Shown one piece after another: positions 17,704-25,766 of a DNA stretch of 64,000 nt (position 1 is the first letter of the stretch; every line of letters begins with the position of its first letter). The translations under genes were made by a program, and so were the position numbers. The notes under the pieces are model-generated. The model made no database searches. It was not told where the DNA came from and saw only the letters and a list, made by a program, of their open reading frames with translations. Source of the DNA: Pseudomonas frederiksbergensis (lineage in GTDB: Bacteria; Pseudomonadota; Gammaproteobacteria; Pseudomonadales; Pseudomonadaceae); NCBI RefSeq assembly GCF_003732705.1, contig NZ_MOBR01000023.1, positions 37,679 through 101,678 of the forward strand, written 5' to 3'.

Positions 17704-17907
17704 GAACTGGCCAAAGCCAATGCGAAGCTGAAAATTCAGGTCGTACTTCCGGCCTCGACCGCCACCGAAATCTGGACCGAAGGCGTCTGCGGCGTGCCGC
17801 TGTCGACGCTAGGAAAAGACACCGTCATGAGCGCGGAAAATTGCGTTGACGCAGCCCTTGCCGCGACGCAAACGCGCACTCCGACTTCTCGTTATCGCCT
17901 TGCATGA
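17704..17907 (+). pseudogene. C-terminal remnant of a short-chain dehydrogenase/reductase
   Basis: Sixty-seven codons without a start, reading LAKANAKLKIQVVLPASTAT, then EIWTEGVCGVPLSTLGKDTV and MSAENCVDAALA, resemble the last third of SDR enzymes (VQAVLPGATxTEIW then VMSxEDMVDAALAG). The coenzyme fold and the Tyr-Lys active site are missing. It is followed at once by a terminator hairpin, as an original gene end would be. A deletion remnant. Confidence 0.72.
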
Positions 17908-17914
17908 CCGTCCC

Positions 17915-17945
17915 AAGCGGCTCTGGCAGTCAGGGCCGCTTTTTT
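17915..17945 (+). terminator. Intrinsic terminator after the SDR remnant
   Basis: AAGCGGC and GCCGCTT form a 7-bp stem with a 13-base loop, followed by further T residues on the plus strand. It overlaps the 3' end of the minus-strand saccharopine-dehydrogenase-like gene. Confidence 0.75.
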
Positions 17946-18940
17946 GCTTTCAGCCGCAGAATAGCGCCCTGGAAATCAATGATGCTCGTCCCGGCAATCG
18001 TCTCGGCGAAGCCCATTCCGAATACGCGACCAGGGGTTTCAAAACCAGCGTGTCGCTCACCGGCCAATACCCTGCGCGCCGCTTCAACGGCAGACAGCGG
18101 CGTAAAGCTGTAGCCGTTGACGGTCTCGATCACCGAGCGTGCAACGCTGCCGTCAGCGCCTGTTACTTCAGCCACGGCCCGGGCGCGATGGGCATCTCGC
18201 TGCTCAGTGCTGGGGCCGTCGGGCAGTTGTGACAGATCCCCTTCGGGGAACGCATCACCACTGATGTGCACGAACATCGCGATATTGGCGATCCCGGTGG
18301 AGTGCCAGCCAGTGACCAGGTCGCCGAAAGACAGCGGCGCGCACATGACCGGGCCATCGCCGAAATCGAAGTATTGCGGCTGCGCGTCCGGGGTGGCCAG
18401 CAGTTCTCCGTCAACCCGCGCCATAAGGCCCGCGCCGATGATTTCAGCGACACTCATGGCCGATCCCCGCGACATGGATCCGGGCACCTGCAACGCCACC
18501 TTCAACGACTGCGGATTTTGCACCCGGCGCGCCACATGCAGCGCCAGGCAGTCAGTCGGCACCACGTCCCAACCGACGCCGGGCAGCAACATGACACCCG
18601 CCTCGGTGGCCTGCACGCCAAGCCGTTCCGCCTGTCGATAGACATTGATCTCGGCCGTGATGTCCAGATAATCGACGCCGGCCTTGATGCAGGCATCCAT
18701 CAGCGGCCCCGCCGTTTGCGCGAAAGGCCCGGCGAAGTTGAGCAGCACGTCAATGTCGGCCAGATCTGCCAAAGCATCCGCATTGAATGCCCGATAAGGC
18801 ACGTCCAGTTGCGCCGCGAGGGACGCCAGCCGTTCGGCATTGCGCCCGGCGATGACAACGTCCAGCCCCAGCGCCTTGGCGTGCTCGGCCGCCATGCGAC
18901 CGGTGTAGCCCGTCGCGCCGTAGATCATTAAGGTTTTCAT
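17930..18940 (-). CDS. Saccharopine-dehydrogenase-like NAD(P)-binding oxidoreductase
   Basis: A 336-residue protein with an N-terminal Rossmann fold (MKTLMIYGATGYTGRMAAEH, GATGYTG at 8-14) and the LNFAGPFAQTAGPLMDACIK stretch typical of the saccharopine dehydrogenase NADP-binding/trans-acting enoyl reductase group. The substrate of bacterial members is mostly unknown. Its ATG overlaps the stop of the upstream VOC protein gene (ATGA), so both are one operon divergent from a TetX-like monooxygenase. The three may act together on an aromatic or lipid-like compound; this is inference. Confidence 0.82.
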   Translation of the reverse strand: MKTLMIYGATGYTGRMAAEHAKALGLDVVIAGRNAERLASLAAQLDVPYRAFNADALADLADIDVLLNFAGPFAQTAGPLMDACIKAGVDYLDITAEINVYRQAERLGVQATEAGVMLLPGVGWDVVPTDCLALHVARRVQNPQSLKVALQVPGSMSRGSAMSVAEIIGAGLMARVDGELLATPDAQPQYFDFGDGPVMCAPLSFGDLVTGWHSTGIANIAMFVHISGDAFPEGDLSQLPDGPSTEQRDAHRARAVAEVTGADGSVARSVIETVNGYSFTPLSAVEAARRVLAGERHAGFETPGRVFGMGFAETIAGTSIIDFQGAILRLKAKKRP

Positions 18941-19338
18941 TGGGCGTGCTGCCAGTTTTTGTAAACGAACTCGAGGCTGTAACCGTCCGGATCGAGAACA
19001 TTGGCCGCGTAATAATTCGGGTCATAGTGCAGACGTGCACCCGGTGCGCCGTTGTCGACAGCGCCGTTGTTGATGGCGGCGGCATAGGCGGCATCGACTT
19101 GATCCTGGCTGTGCGCCACAAACCCCACATGCACCGCCCGCCCCTCGACAACACCTTCGCGCAGCCAAAAGAAAACCCGCCCGTTGGCGCCGAAGCCCTT
19201 GAGGTCCGGGTGACCGGGCGGACCGTCCTTGCCGTCGTAATCGAGACGCCCGGTGATGCCGAGCGGCGTCAGCGCGGCGGTGTAGAAACGGATGGAGCGG
19301 TCAATGTCGCTGACCGAAAGAAAAATATGATCGAGCAT
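18937..19338 (-). CDS. Glyoxalase/bleomycin-resistance (VOC) family protein
   Basis: A 133-residue single VOC domain beginning MLDHIFLSVSDIDRSIRFYT, with the later DPDGYSLEFVYKNW signature. Metal ligands are likely His4 and the Glu in SLEF. The ATG start after GAGG is preferred over a GTG four codons upstream. It is first in a two-gene operon with the saccharopine-dehydrogenase-like protein. VOC proteins include lyases, dioxygenases and drug-binding proteins; no substrate can be assigned. Confidence 0.85.
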   Translation of the reverse strand: MLDHIFLSVSDIDRSIRFYTAALTPLGITGRLDYDGKDGPPGHPDLKGFGANGRVFFWLREGVVEGRAVHVGFVAHSQDQVDAAYAAAINNGAVDNGAPGARLHYDPNYYAANVLDPDGYSLEFVYKNWQHAQ

Positions 19339-19555
19339 GGGCGGCCTCACTGATTCAAACGCTGATTGAGTGGTATCACCACACTACCCCTCGCCTTCGA
19401 AGTGAGCGCCGCCGTTTGTGCTGCAATCCTGCCTGTTTCTGCTTTTAGTCACCGATCCGCTTACGCGTTCAAGCAATGCCCGCAACTCCGGGAATAGCTC
19501 CCTGGCCTGCCGGTAGTAGATACTCTGCGCGGACGTCAATCACACAGGTATTGAG

Positions 19556-20692
19556 ATGAACACTCCAATCGCGATCATCGGTGCAGGGCTCGGTGGATTG
19601 ACGCTTGCGCGGGTCCTGCATGTCCACGGTATCGCGGTGACGATCTACGAGGCGGAAACGTCGGCCAACGCGCGCGCTCAAGGTGGCCTGCTCGATATCC
19701 ATGAATACAACGGACAGCTCGCGCTCAAGGCCGCCGGGCTCTACGACAGGTTTCTTGGCATCATCATCGAGGGCGCCGATGCCAAGCGGATAGGCGACAA
19801 ATCCGGCAACGTCCTGCTGGATTGGCCGAGCACGGATAACGGCGGCCGGCCTGAGGTGGAGCGAGGGGAGCTGCGCAGGATTTTGCTGGAATCGCTGCCG
19901 GCCGACACCATTCGCTGGGGACACAAAGTCACCACGGCTGCCCCGCTCGGCGGCGGACGGCATCGGCTGACCTTCGCTAACGGCGCAACCGTGACCACGG
20001 ACCTTCTGGTGGGTGCCGACGGCGCCTGGTCGAGAGTTCGCCCGCTGCTTAGCGACGTAACACCGATCTACGCTGGCATTTCCTTTATCGAAACATTCCT
20101 GTTCAACAGCGACAGTCACCACACGGCCAGCGCCGAGGTGATCGGTGACGGCACGCTGATGGCGGTTGTGCCCAATCAAGGCATTCTGGCTCACCGCCAT
20201 GCAAACGGAACCCTGCAAGCGTACGTGGCCCTGAAGAGGCCTGAAGATTGGTTTGAGCGCATTGACCTCGCCGATCCCGTGACGGCCATGGCCCGGGTAG
20301 CCGAGGAATTCGATGGTTGGGCACCGGCACTGACAGCGCTCATCACCGATTCTGATATTGACCCCGTGCTTCGCCCGATCCATGCGCTCCCGATCGAGCA
20401 CCGATGGGAGCGCGTACCCGGCGTGACACTGCTCGGCGATGCAGCGCACCTGATGTCGCCGTTTGCTGGCGAAGGCGCCAACCTCGCCCTGTACGACGGC
20501 GCTCTGCTGGCCGAGGCGATTATCGCCCACCCCGATAACATCGAAGCCGCGCTGACCGCGTATGAACAGGACCTCTTTCCACGCAGTGCAGAAACGGCGG
20601 CAGAAACCGATAAGAACCTCAGGCTGTTTTTCGACGACACCGCGCCGCAAAGCCTGATTGACCTGTTCAGCCAATTTCTGCCCGCCAAATGA
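19556..20692 (+). CDS. FAD-dependent monooxygenase, TetX-like
   Basis: A 378-residue class A flavoprotein monooxygenase. GAGLGGLTLARVLH (9-22) binds the ADP part of FAD, and LLGDAAHLMSPFAGEGANLA (Asp295) is the second FAD motif. The LLDIHEYNGQLALKAAG segment is shared with TetX-type tetracycline-degrading enzymes and their many environmental relatives. Resistance should not be assumed; most relatives hydroxylate unknown aromatics. It is divergent from the VOC/saccharopine-dehydrogenase-like operon across a 217-base region. Confidence 0.85.
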   Translation: MNTPIAIIGAGLGGLTLARVLHVHGIAVTIYEAETSANARAQGGLLDIHEYNGQLALKAAGLYDRFLGIIIEGADAKRIGDKSGNVLLDWPSTDNGGRPEVERGELRRILLESLPADTIRWGHKVTTAAPLGGGRHRLTFANGATVTTDLLVGADGAWSRVRPLLSDVTPIYAGISFIETFLFNSDSHHTASAEVIGDGTLMAVVPNQGILAHRHANGTLQAYVALKRPEDWFERIDLADPVTAMARVAEEFDGWAPALTALITDSDIDPVLRPIHALPIEHRWERVPGVTLLGDAAHLMSPFAGEGANLALYDGALLAEAIIAHPDNIEAALTAYEQDLFPRSAETAAETDKNLRLFFDDTAPQSLIDLFSQFLPAK

Positions 20693-20712
20693 CCGCTGTT
20701 CAATTCCTGAAG

Positions 20713-20750
20713 GCAAAAAAAAGCCCCGCGACCTAAATGAGGTGCGGGGC
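20713..20750 (-). terminator. Intrinsic terminator oriented to the minus strand
   Basis: GCCCCGC and GCGGGGC (with an ACC/GGT extension) form a strong stem. On the minus strand it is followed by eight T residues; on the plus strand it is followed by A residues. No minus-strand gene ends here, which suggests a short unannotated minus-strand transcript from the 20751-20948 interval. Confidence 0.7.
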
Positions 20751-20948
20751 AAAAAATTGGTTGGTTGCGGCCAACCAAAGGAGCATGGTTCAAAGCGGCG
20801 AGCTGTCAGCGGCTTCGATGGAGGCGATTTTCGGCGTTTATCCGACAAAGAAGAACTCGTCATTCTTGATTGTGACTATTGCTTGAGCCGATAGTTGTGC
20901 CCCAGGCAGACTGCTTGACCGCCCGACTACAACTAAAAGGATTTCCCC

Positions 20949-21200
20949 GTGCGCACTTTTGACCTGATCCGCGATGCCGTCCTGCCAGAATTCCGCGACC
21001 GGGTGGCGGAATACCTGATCGAGTACGAAACCGTACTGGGTGAAAACGCGCCCGATTCGGAACGCGTGCGCACCACGGCCCATCAGTTGCGCGGCTATTT
21101 ACGCGGCCTGAACACCACGCGGGTGTTGGGGATGGCGGATTGGGAAGAGCTGGATCGGCGCATCGTCGGGACGTGGCTGACGCGCCACACTCAGGAATAA
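20949..21200 (+). CDS. Small conserved protein of unknown function
   Basis: An 83-residue acidic, helical protein (MRTFDLIRDAVLPEFRDRVA at the start) initiating at GTG after AAGGA. No signal peptide or membrane segment. It is followed by a bidirectional terminator shared with the tRNA gene. It resembles short uncharacterised proteins common in Pseudomonas, but no domain name can be given. Confidence 0.65.
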   Translation: MRTFDLIRDAVLPEFRDRVAEYLIEYETVLGENAPDSERVRTTAHQLRGYLRGLNTTRVLGMADWEELDRRIVGTWLTRHTQE

Positions 21201-21217
21201 GCCACCCGACGGCGAAC

Positions 21218-21256
21218 AAAAAAGGGGACAGATCATTCGATCTGTCCCCCTTTTTT
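21218..21256. terminator. Bidirectional intrinsic terminator
   Basis: AAAAAAGGGGACAGATC and GATCTGTCCCCCTTTTTT form a long stem flanked by A and T runs. It can end both the small plus-strand gene at 20949 and the minus-strand tRNA-Gln. Confidence 0.9.
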
Positions 21257-21266
21257 ATCAGGAATA

Positions 21267-21341
21267 TGGCAGGGGCGGCTGGATTTGAACCAACGCATGG
21301 CAGGATCAAAACCTGCTGCCTTACCGCTTGGCGACGCCCCT
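21267..21341 (-). tRNA. tRNA-Gln (anticodon UUG)
   Basis: The minus strand reads a full cloverleaf of 75 bases. The acceptor AGGGGCG pairs with CGCCCCT, the anticodon stem-loop is AGCAGGTTTTGATCCTGCC with anticodon TTG, the T-arm contains GGTTCAAATCC, and the CCA end is encoded. The terminator at 21218-21256 follows. No attachment-site duplication or integrase was seen next to it. Confidence 0.93.
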
Positions 21342-21428
21342 GCAAGAGCGGGCGGAAATTTATCAACTTTCTCGTCGTCTGGGAAGCCCCCGCTCAATAT
21401 TAATTTGTTTTAAAACAGCCACTTGTCA

Positions 21429-22547
21429 CTAGACGAACGGTTGATGACTGGTCACACAGTGAATACCGCCGCCACCGGCACTGACGGCATCGATGTTGAG
21501 CTGTACCACTTCGCGGTCCGGGTAGAGTCCGGTCAACAGCTCAAAAGCCTTGGCGTCTGCCGCTTTGTCACCGAACTCAGGCGCAATGATCGCCCCGTTG
21601 ATCACAAAGTAATTGATATACCCCGCCGCAAAGTCCGGGTTGTTGCGGTTGAATTTGCTTTTGCGCGGGTTCAGCGGTGGCGACACGGTGTGCACCTGAA
21701 GCTTGCGGCCATCGGCGTCCGTGGCGTTTTGCAGAATCTGCAAATGCGCACGGGTGACCTGGTAATCGTAAGACTGAAGATCGTTGTCGAGGTTGGCGAT
21801 CACCACCCCTGGCTTGACGAAACGTGCATAGAAATCAACGTGGGCGTCGGTGATGTCCTTGCCCTTGATCCCCGGCAGCCAGATGATTTTGCGCAAGCCC
21901 AGGCGCGCTTTCAGTTCTTGCTCGACCTCGGCCTTGCTCCAGTCGCGGTTGCGGTTGCTATTGATCCAGCTGCTTTCGGTCATGATTCCCGTGCCGTGAC
22001 CGTCCACTTCGATGGCGCCGCCCTCGCCCACCAGTTCGCTGCGCAGATAATCGGCTTCTGCGTTGTTCGCGACCAGAGCCGCCAATTTCGCATCCTTGCG
22101 ATGCTGCTGCTTGTTGCCCCAGCCGTTGAAGTTGAAATCCACTGCGCCCAATTCGCCCTGCCCATCGACGACAAAGTTGGCGCCGATGTCGCGCATCCAG
22201 ATGTCGTCGAGCTCGGTGATGACGTAGGTGATGTTGCGAGTGCCGCAATGTTTTTCGGCCAGCTCCCGCTCGCGCTGGCGACAGAACACGGTCATCGGTT
22301 CATAGCGGGCGATGGTGCGGGCGATCAGGCCAATGGCGGCTTGCACGTCGGCGGTGAAATCCTCCCAGATGGCTTGCTGAGCGCCGAACGCGATGAAGGC
22401 CCGTGCGTGTTTATCGCCCTCATCCGGCATGTGCCAAACGCCGGGTGTCGCCGCTTGCAGGAGCGACGGCGTCAGGCCCATGGAGACGGCGGCGCCCAAA
22501 CTGGCGACGACCGAGACCTGTTTGATGAATTCGCGACGCGTAGACAT
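21429..22547 (-). CDS. agu2A': Agmatine deiminase family protein with Tat signal (Agu2A'-like)
   Basis: A 372-residue protein beginning MSTRREFIKQVSVVASLGAA, a twin-arginine export signal, followed by an agmatine deiminase (guanidino-modifying) fold. Landmarks are LDDIWMRDIGANF, GEGGAIEVDGHG, DAHVDFYARF and the catalytic Cys364 in GGGGIHCVTSH. As the last gene of aguA-aguB-binding protein-aguA', it matches the agu2ABCA' operon described in P. aeruginosa PA14, where A' is the exported deiminase. It would convert agmatine to N-carbamoylputrescine outside the cytoplasm. The ATG at 22545-22547 (complement) is preferred over one eight codons upstream because the Tat motif should be N-terminal. Confidence 0.88.
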   Translation of the reverse strand: MSTRREFIKQVSVVASLGAAVSMGLTPSLLQAATPGVWHMPDEGDKHARAFIAFGAQQAIWEDFTADVQAAIGLIARTIARYEPMTVFCRQRERELAEKHCGTRNITYVITELDDIWMRDIGANFVVDGQGELGAVDFNFNGWGNKQQHRKDAKLAALVANNAEADYLRSELVGEGGAIEVDGHGTGIMTESSWINSNRNRDWSKAEVEQELKARLGLRKIIWLPGIKGKDITDAHVDFYARFVKPGVVIANLDNDLQSYDYQVTRAHLQILQNATDADGRKLQVHTVSPPLNPRKSKFNRNNPDFAAGYINYFVINGAIIAPEFGDKAADAKAFELLTGLYPDREVVQLNIDAVSAGGGGIHCVTSHQPFV

Positions 22548-22567
22548 GTATGGATTCCTTTCTGAAG

Positions 22568-23665
22568 TCATTTCGCGGTGGCCGTTTTGAACTTGGTCCA
22601 GGTGCGCATGCGTGCGCGCATATCGGATTGAGGAATGTCCTTGCCGGGAATCAGCCGCGCATAGGTGGCCTCATCAAGGTAAATATCCGGGTTGTTGCGC
22701 ATCGCCGCATCGACGCTCGGGCGTGCCTTGGCATTGGAGGTGGGATAGCCGGTGAAGTTACTGATGGCGGCCATGTTCTGCGGGCGCATGACGAAGTTGA
22801 TGAACGCATAGGCGTACTCGGGATGTTTGGCATCGACCGGAATCGCCATGGTGTCCATCCACACCGTCGTGCCTTCATGCGGAATGCGGTACTGGAACGA
22901 GGTGTTCTTGCCGGCACTGTCCGACGTCCGTTGCGCCTGGGTCATGTCACCGCTGTAACCAAGGGACACGCACAGGTTGCCGTTCACCAGATCGGTCACC
23001 GGTTGCGACTGGAACTTGCGAATGTACGGTCGCAGCTTCATCAGCAGATCACTCGCCGCCGTCAGGTCTTCAGGCTTGGCACTGCGCGGCTCACGACCGA
23101 GGTAATTGAGCACCACCGCCAGCACTTCGTCCGGCGAGTCGATCATCGAGATGCCGCAATCGGCAAATTTGGCCGCCAGTTCGGGTTTGAACAGCATGTC
23201 GAGGCTATTGACCGGCGCATCCGGCAGGCGCTGTTTGATCTGCTCGGCATTGTAGGTCAGGCCAATGGTGCCCCAGGTGTAAGGGACGGTGGCTTTGCTC
23301 GAATATTCGTAATGGCTGCGCAGCTTCTGCAAGCCCGGCTCGATGTCATCCAGGGCCGTGAGTTTCGAGCGGTCCAGCGGCAGCAGGCTACCGGCGCGCA
23401 TCAGGCGTTCAGACACGGTGTCGCCGGGGAAGATCAGGTCATAACCACTGCCGCCAGCGAGCATCTTGGCTTCCAGGGTTTCGCTGCCATCCATGACGTC
23501 GTAGATCACCTTGATCCCGGTTTCGGCGGTGAATTTGGCCAGCGTGTCTTCGGCAAAATAGTCGGCCCAGTTGTACAGCCGCAGGGTTTTCTCCTCGGCG
23601 TGCAGCGACGGCGCGGCACATGCCAGGGTCAGGGCCGCGAGCATCAATTGGTTGGCAACACGCAT
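22568..23665 (-). CDS. agu2C: Periplasmic polyamine/agmatine-binding protein (PotF-like, Agu2C-like)
   Basis: A 365-residue solute-binding protein with signal peptide ANQLMLAALTLACAAPSLHA and the PotF-family landmarks LRLYNWADYFAEDTLAKF, YDVMDGSETLEAKML, YDLIFPGDTVSERLM and PYTWGTIGLTYN. It lies between aguB (2 bases upstream) and the Tat-type deiminase, so agmatine or N-carbamoylputrescine is the likely ligand. AAGGGG precedes the ATG at 23665. No permease genes are present; it may hand substrate to a shared transporter or act in sensing. Confidence 0.88.
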   Translation of the reverse strand: MRVANQLMLAALTLACAAPSLHAEEKTLRLYNWADYFAEDTLAKFTAETGIKVIYDVMDGSETLEAKMLAGGSGYDLIFPGDTVSERLMRAGSLLPLDRSKLTALDDIEPGLQKLRSHYEYSSKATVPYTWGTIGLTYNAEQIKQRLPDAPVNSLDMLFKPELAAKFADCGISMIDSPDEVLAVVLNYLGREPRSAKPEDLTAASDLLMKLRPYIRKFQSQPVTDLVNGNLCVSLGYSGDMTQAQRTSDSAGKNTSFQYRIPHEGTTVWMDTMAIPVDAKHPEYAYAFINFVMRPQNMAAISNFTGYPTSNAKARPSVDAAMRNNPDIYLDEATYARLIPGKDIPQSDMRARMRTWTKFKTATAK

Positions 23666-23667
23666 GT

Positions 23668-24576
23668 TCAAACCCCTTCAGTAGCCCAGCGAGAATGGAG
23701 ATGACGGCCGTCCTGGCTCAACAGCGCGCCGTACATGTCCGGACGGCGGTCGCGGTAGATGCCCCAGCTCAGACGCTCGTCGCGCATGGCAGACAAATCC
23801 AGGCTGTGTACGAGCACACCGGTGCTGTCACGGTCGGCCTCGGCAAGCAATTTGCCTTTGTGGTTGCAGATAAACGACGAGCCATAAAAGCTCATCTGCA
23901 AGGTCGGATCGGTGGTCGCCGCTTCTCGGCCGACGCGATTGGACGCCACCACCGGCAACAGATTGGCCGCCGCATGACCGCGCATGGTCATCTGCCAATG
24001 GTCACGGGAATCCAGCGTCGCACAGCCCGGTTCAGAGCCGATGGCCGTGGGAAACAGCAAGACTTCGGCGCCCATCAACGCCAGGCAACGGGCGGTTTCG
24101 GGGAACCACTGATCCCAGCAGATCCCCACGCCGATGCGCCCGAACGCCGTGTCCCACACCCGGAAACCGGTATCGCCGGGGCTGAAGTATTCCTTCTCCT
24201 GATAACCGATGGCGTTGGGGATGTGGGTCTTGCGATACACCCCCAGCAGACGCCCATCGGCATCCGCCACGCTCAAGGAGTTGAAGTAGGCATTGCCGGC
24301 CTTCTCGAACCAGCTCAATGGCAGCACCACCTCCAACTCCTTGGCCAATGCGGCAAAGCGCTTGAGTACGTGGCTGTCCCGATAGTCTTCGGCCAGCGCC
24401 AGGTGCTTGTGGCTTTGCTCGATGCAGAAATACGGCGTGGCAAACAGTTCTTGCAGCAGGATGACTTGCGCGCCTTTGTCCGCCGCCTCACGCACTAACT
24501 GCTCAGCCTGATCGAGGTTGTGTTGCAGGTCCCAGGTGCACGGCATCTGGGTGGTGGCAATCGTCAACAGGGTCAT
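23668..24576 (-). CDS. aguB: N-carbamoylputrescine amidase
   Basis: A 302-residue nitrilase-superfamily enzyme with the catalytic triad Glu43 (ILLQELFATPYFC), Lys116 (GVYRKTHIP) and Cys153 (GVGICWDQWFPE). The surrounding residues and length match AguB, which hydrolyses N-carbamoylputrescine to putrescine, CO2 and ammonia. It follows aguA by 3 bases and precedes the binding protein by 2 bases, so all are co-translated from one message. Product putrescine could be used by polyamine catabolic enzymes encoded elsewhere in the window. Confidence 0.95.
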   Translation of the reverse strand: MTLLTIATTQMPCTWDLQHNLDQAEQLVREAADKGAQVILLQELFATPYFCIEQSHKHLALAEDYRDSHVLKRFAALAKELEVVLPLSWFEKAGNAYFNSLSVADADGRLLGVYRKTHIPNAIGYQEKEYFSPGDTGFRVWDTAFGRIGVGICWDQWFPETARCLALMGAEVLLFPTAIGSEPGCATLDSRDHWQMTMRGHAAANLLPVVASNRVGREAATTDPTLQMSFYGSSFICNHKGKLLAEADRDSTGVLVHSLDLSAMRDERLSWGIYRDRRPDMYGALLSQDGRHLHSRWATEGV

Positions 24577-24579
24577 GGC

Positions 24580-25632
24580 TCAACCCTCCACTGGCCAGGC
24601 GGGCTGTTGCTGGGTGATGCAATGCACCCCGCCGCCGCCATGGGCCAGGTGATTGATCCGTACCGGCACCACCTCGCGACCCGGGAACGCCTGAGCCAAC
24701 ACCTCGGCCGCCGCGTGGTCGGCGTCGATGCCATAAGCCGGCATGATGATCGCGCCATTGGCGATGTAGAAATTGGTGTAGGAGGCACAGAACACTTCGG
24801 CTTCAGTGTCCACGGCGTCGGTGGCTTCGAACAGTTCGATCAGCTTGAATTTGCGGCCCTGGGCATCGGTGGCCAGTTCCAGGGCACGCCGATTTTCCCG
24901 AGCCACTTCGGCGTACACCGATTGCTTGTCGTGGGTCGCGTCCACCAGCAACACGCCGGGTCGGGCGAAGGCGCAGACGCCATCGACATGGCCGTCAGTC
25001 ATGTCGCCGGTCACGTAATCCGGGTCACCCGGGAGCCAGATGGTTTTCTTCACCCCGAGCAAACGGCTGAAGATGTCTTCCATCTCGGCCTTGCTGGTGT
25101 CCGGGTTGCGATTGGCGTTGAGCAACACCGATTCGGTGGTGATCAGTGTGCCTTCGCCATCGACATGAATCGCCCCGCCTTCGTTGCTCAACTGTGTGCC
25201 GAAGCACGGCACGCCGAGGTGATTGAGTGCCCGGCGCGCCAGGCTTTCGTCCAGGTCGTGGGCCGACTTGCCGCCCCAGGCATTGAAACGCCAGCTCACC
25301 CCGGCCAGGCCTTGTTGCGGATGGCAGACGAAGCTCGGGCCAGAGTCCCGGCACCAACTGTCATTCACCGCCAACGGGATCAATTCGATGTTGCGACCGC
25401 ACAGCGCCTTGGCACTGGCGACAGCCGACGGATCAACCACCATTTTCACCGGTTCGAAACGGGCGATGGCATTGGCCACTCCGGCGAAATCCTCTTGCAC
25501 CTGCGCCAGGGTCACGCGCCAACCGGATTCCCAAAGTGCCTGGTTGTGTGGCCAGACCATCCAGGTCGCGGCGTGCTTGACCCACTCTGCCGGCATCATC
25601 CAGGCACTGTTCTGATTTTTATCTTGCTGCAT
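24580..25632 (-). CDS. aguA: Agmatine deiminase
   Basis: A 350-residue cytoplasmic agmatine deiminase. Signature regions are MPAEWVKHAATWMVWPHNQ, VNDSWCRDSGPSF, NEGGAIHVDGEGT, DGHVDGVCAFARPG and the catalytic Cys338 in GGGGVHCITQQQP. It converts agmatine to N-carbamoylputrescine and ammonia, feeding AguB. It is the first gene of the four-gene agmatine operon and divergent from a LysR regulator. The ATG at 25632 follows AAGGTG. Unlike the A' copy it has no export signal. Confidence 0.95.
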   Translation of the reverse strand: MQQDKNQNSAWMMPAEWVKHAATWMVWPHNQALWESGWRVTLAQVQEDFAGVANAIARFEPVKMVVDPSAVASAKALCGRNIELIPLAVNDSWCRDSGPSFVCHPQQGLAGVSWRFNAWGGKSAHDLDESLARRALNHLGVPCFGTQLSNEGGAIHVDGEGTLITTESVLLNANRNPDTSKAEMEDIFSRLLGVKKTIWLPGDPDYVTGDMTDGHVDGVCAFARPGVLLVDATHDKQSVYAEVARENRRALELATDAQGRKFKLIELFEATDAVDTEAEVFCASYTNFYIANGAIIMPAYGIDADHAAAEVLAQAFPGREVVPVRINHLAHGGGGVHCITQQQPAWPVEG

Positions 25633-25766
25633 GACAAACACCTTTTAGTTAAGTCATTGTGTTCAATGAAAACTGCCTCGATGGGCCTGACATGCATGCT
25701 ACGGCTGTGAAATCGGGCGAACAAACGATGGATTTAGTGGAAAACTGATTAGAGGAACTTATCGAT

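Noticed and set aside
19556..20692. Calling the flavoprotein a tetracycline-resistance gene
   Set aside because: Similarity is at the family level only; most environmental relatives do not inactivate tetracyclines.
21267..21341. tRNA-Gln as an integration site of a genomic island
   Set aside because: No integrase gene and no duplicated tRNA 3' end seen on either side; the neighbours look like core genes.
22550..23704. Plus-strand open frame of 384 codons
   Set aside because: Antisense to the PotF-like gene of the agmatine operon.
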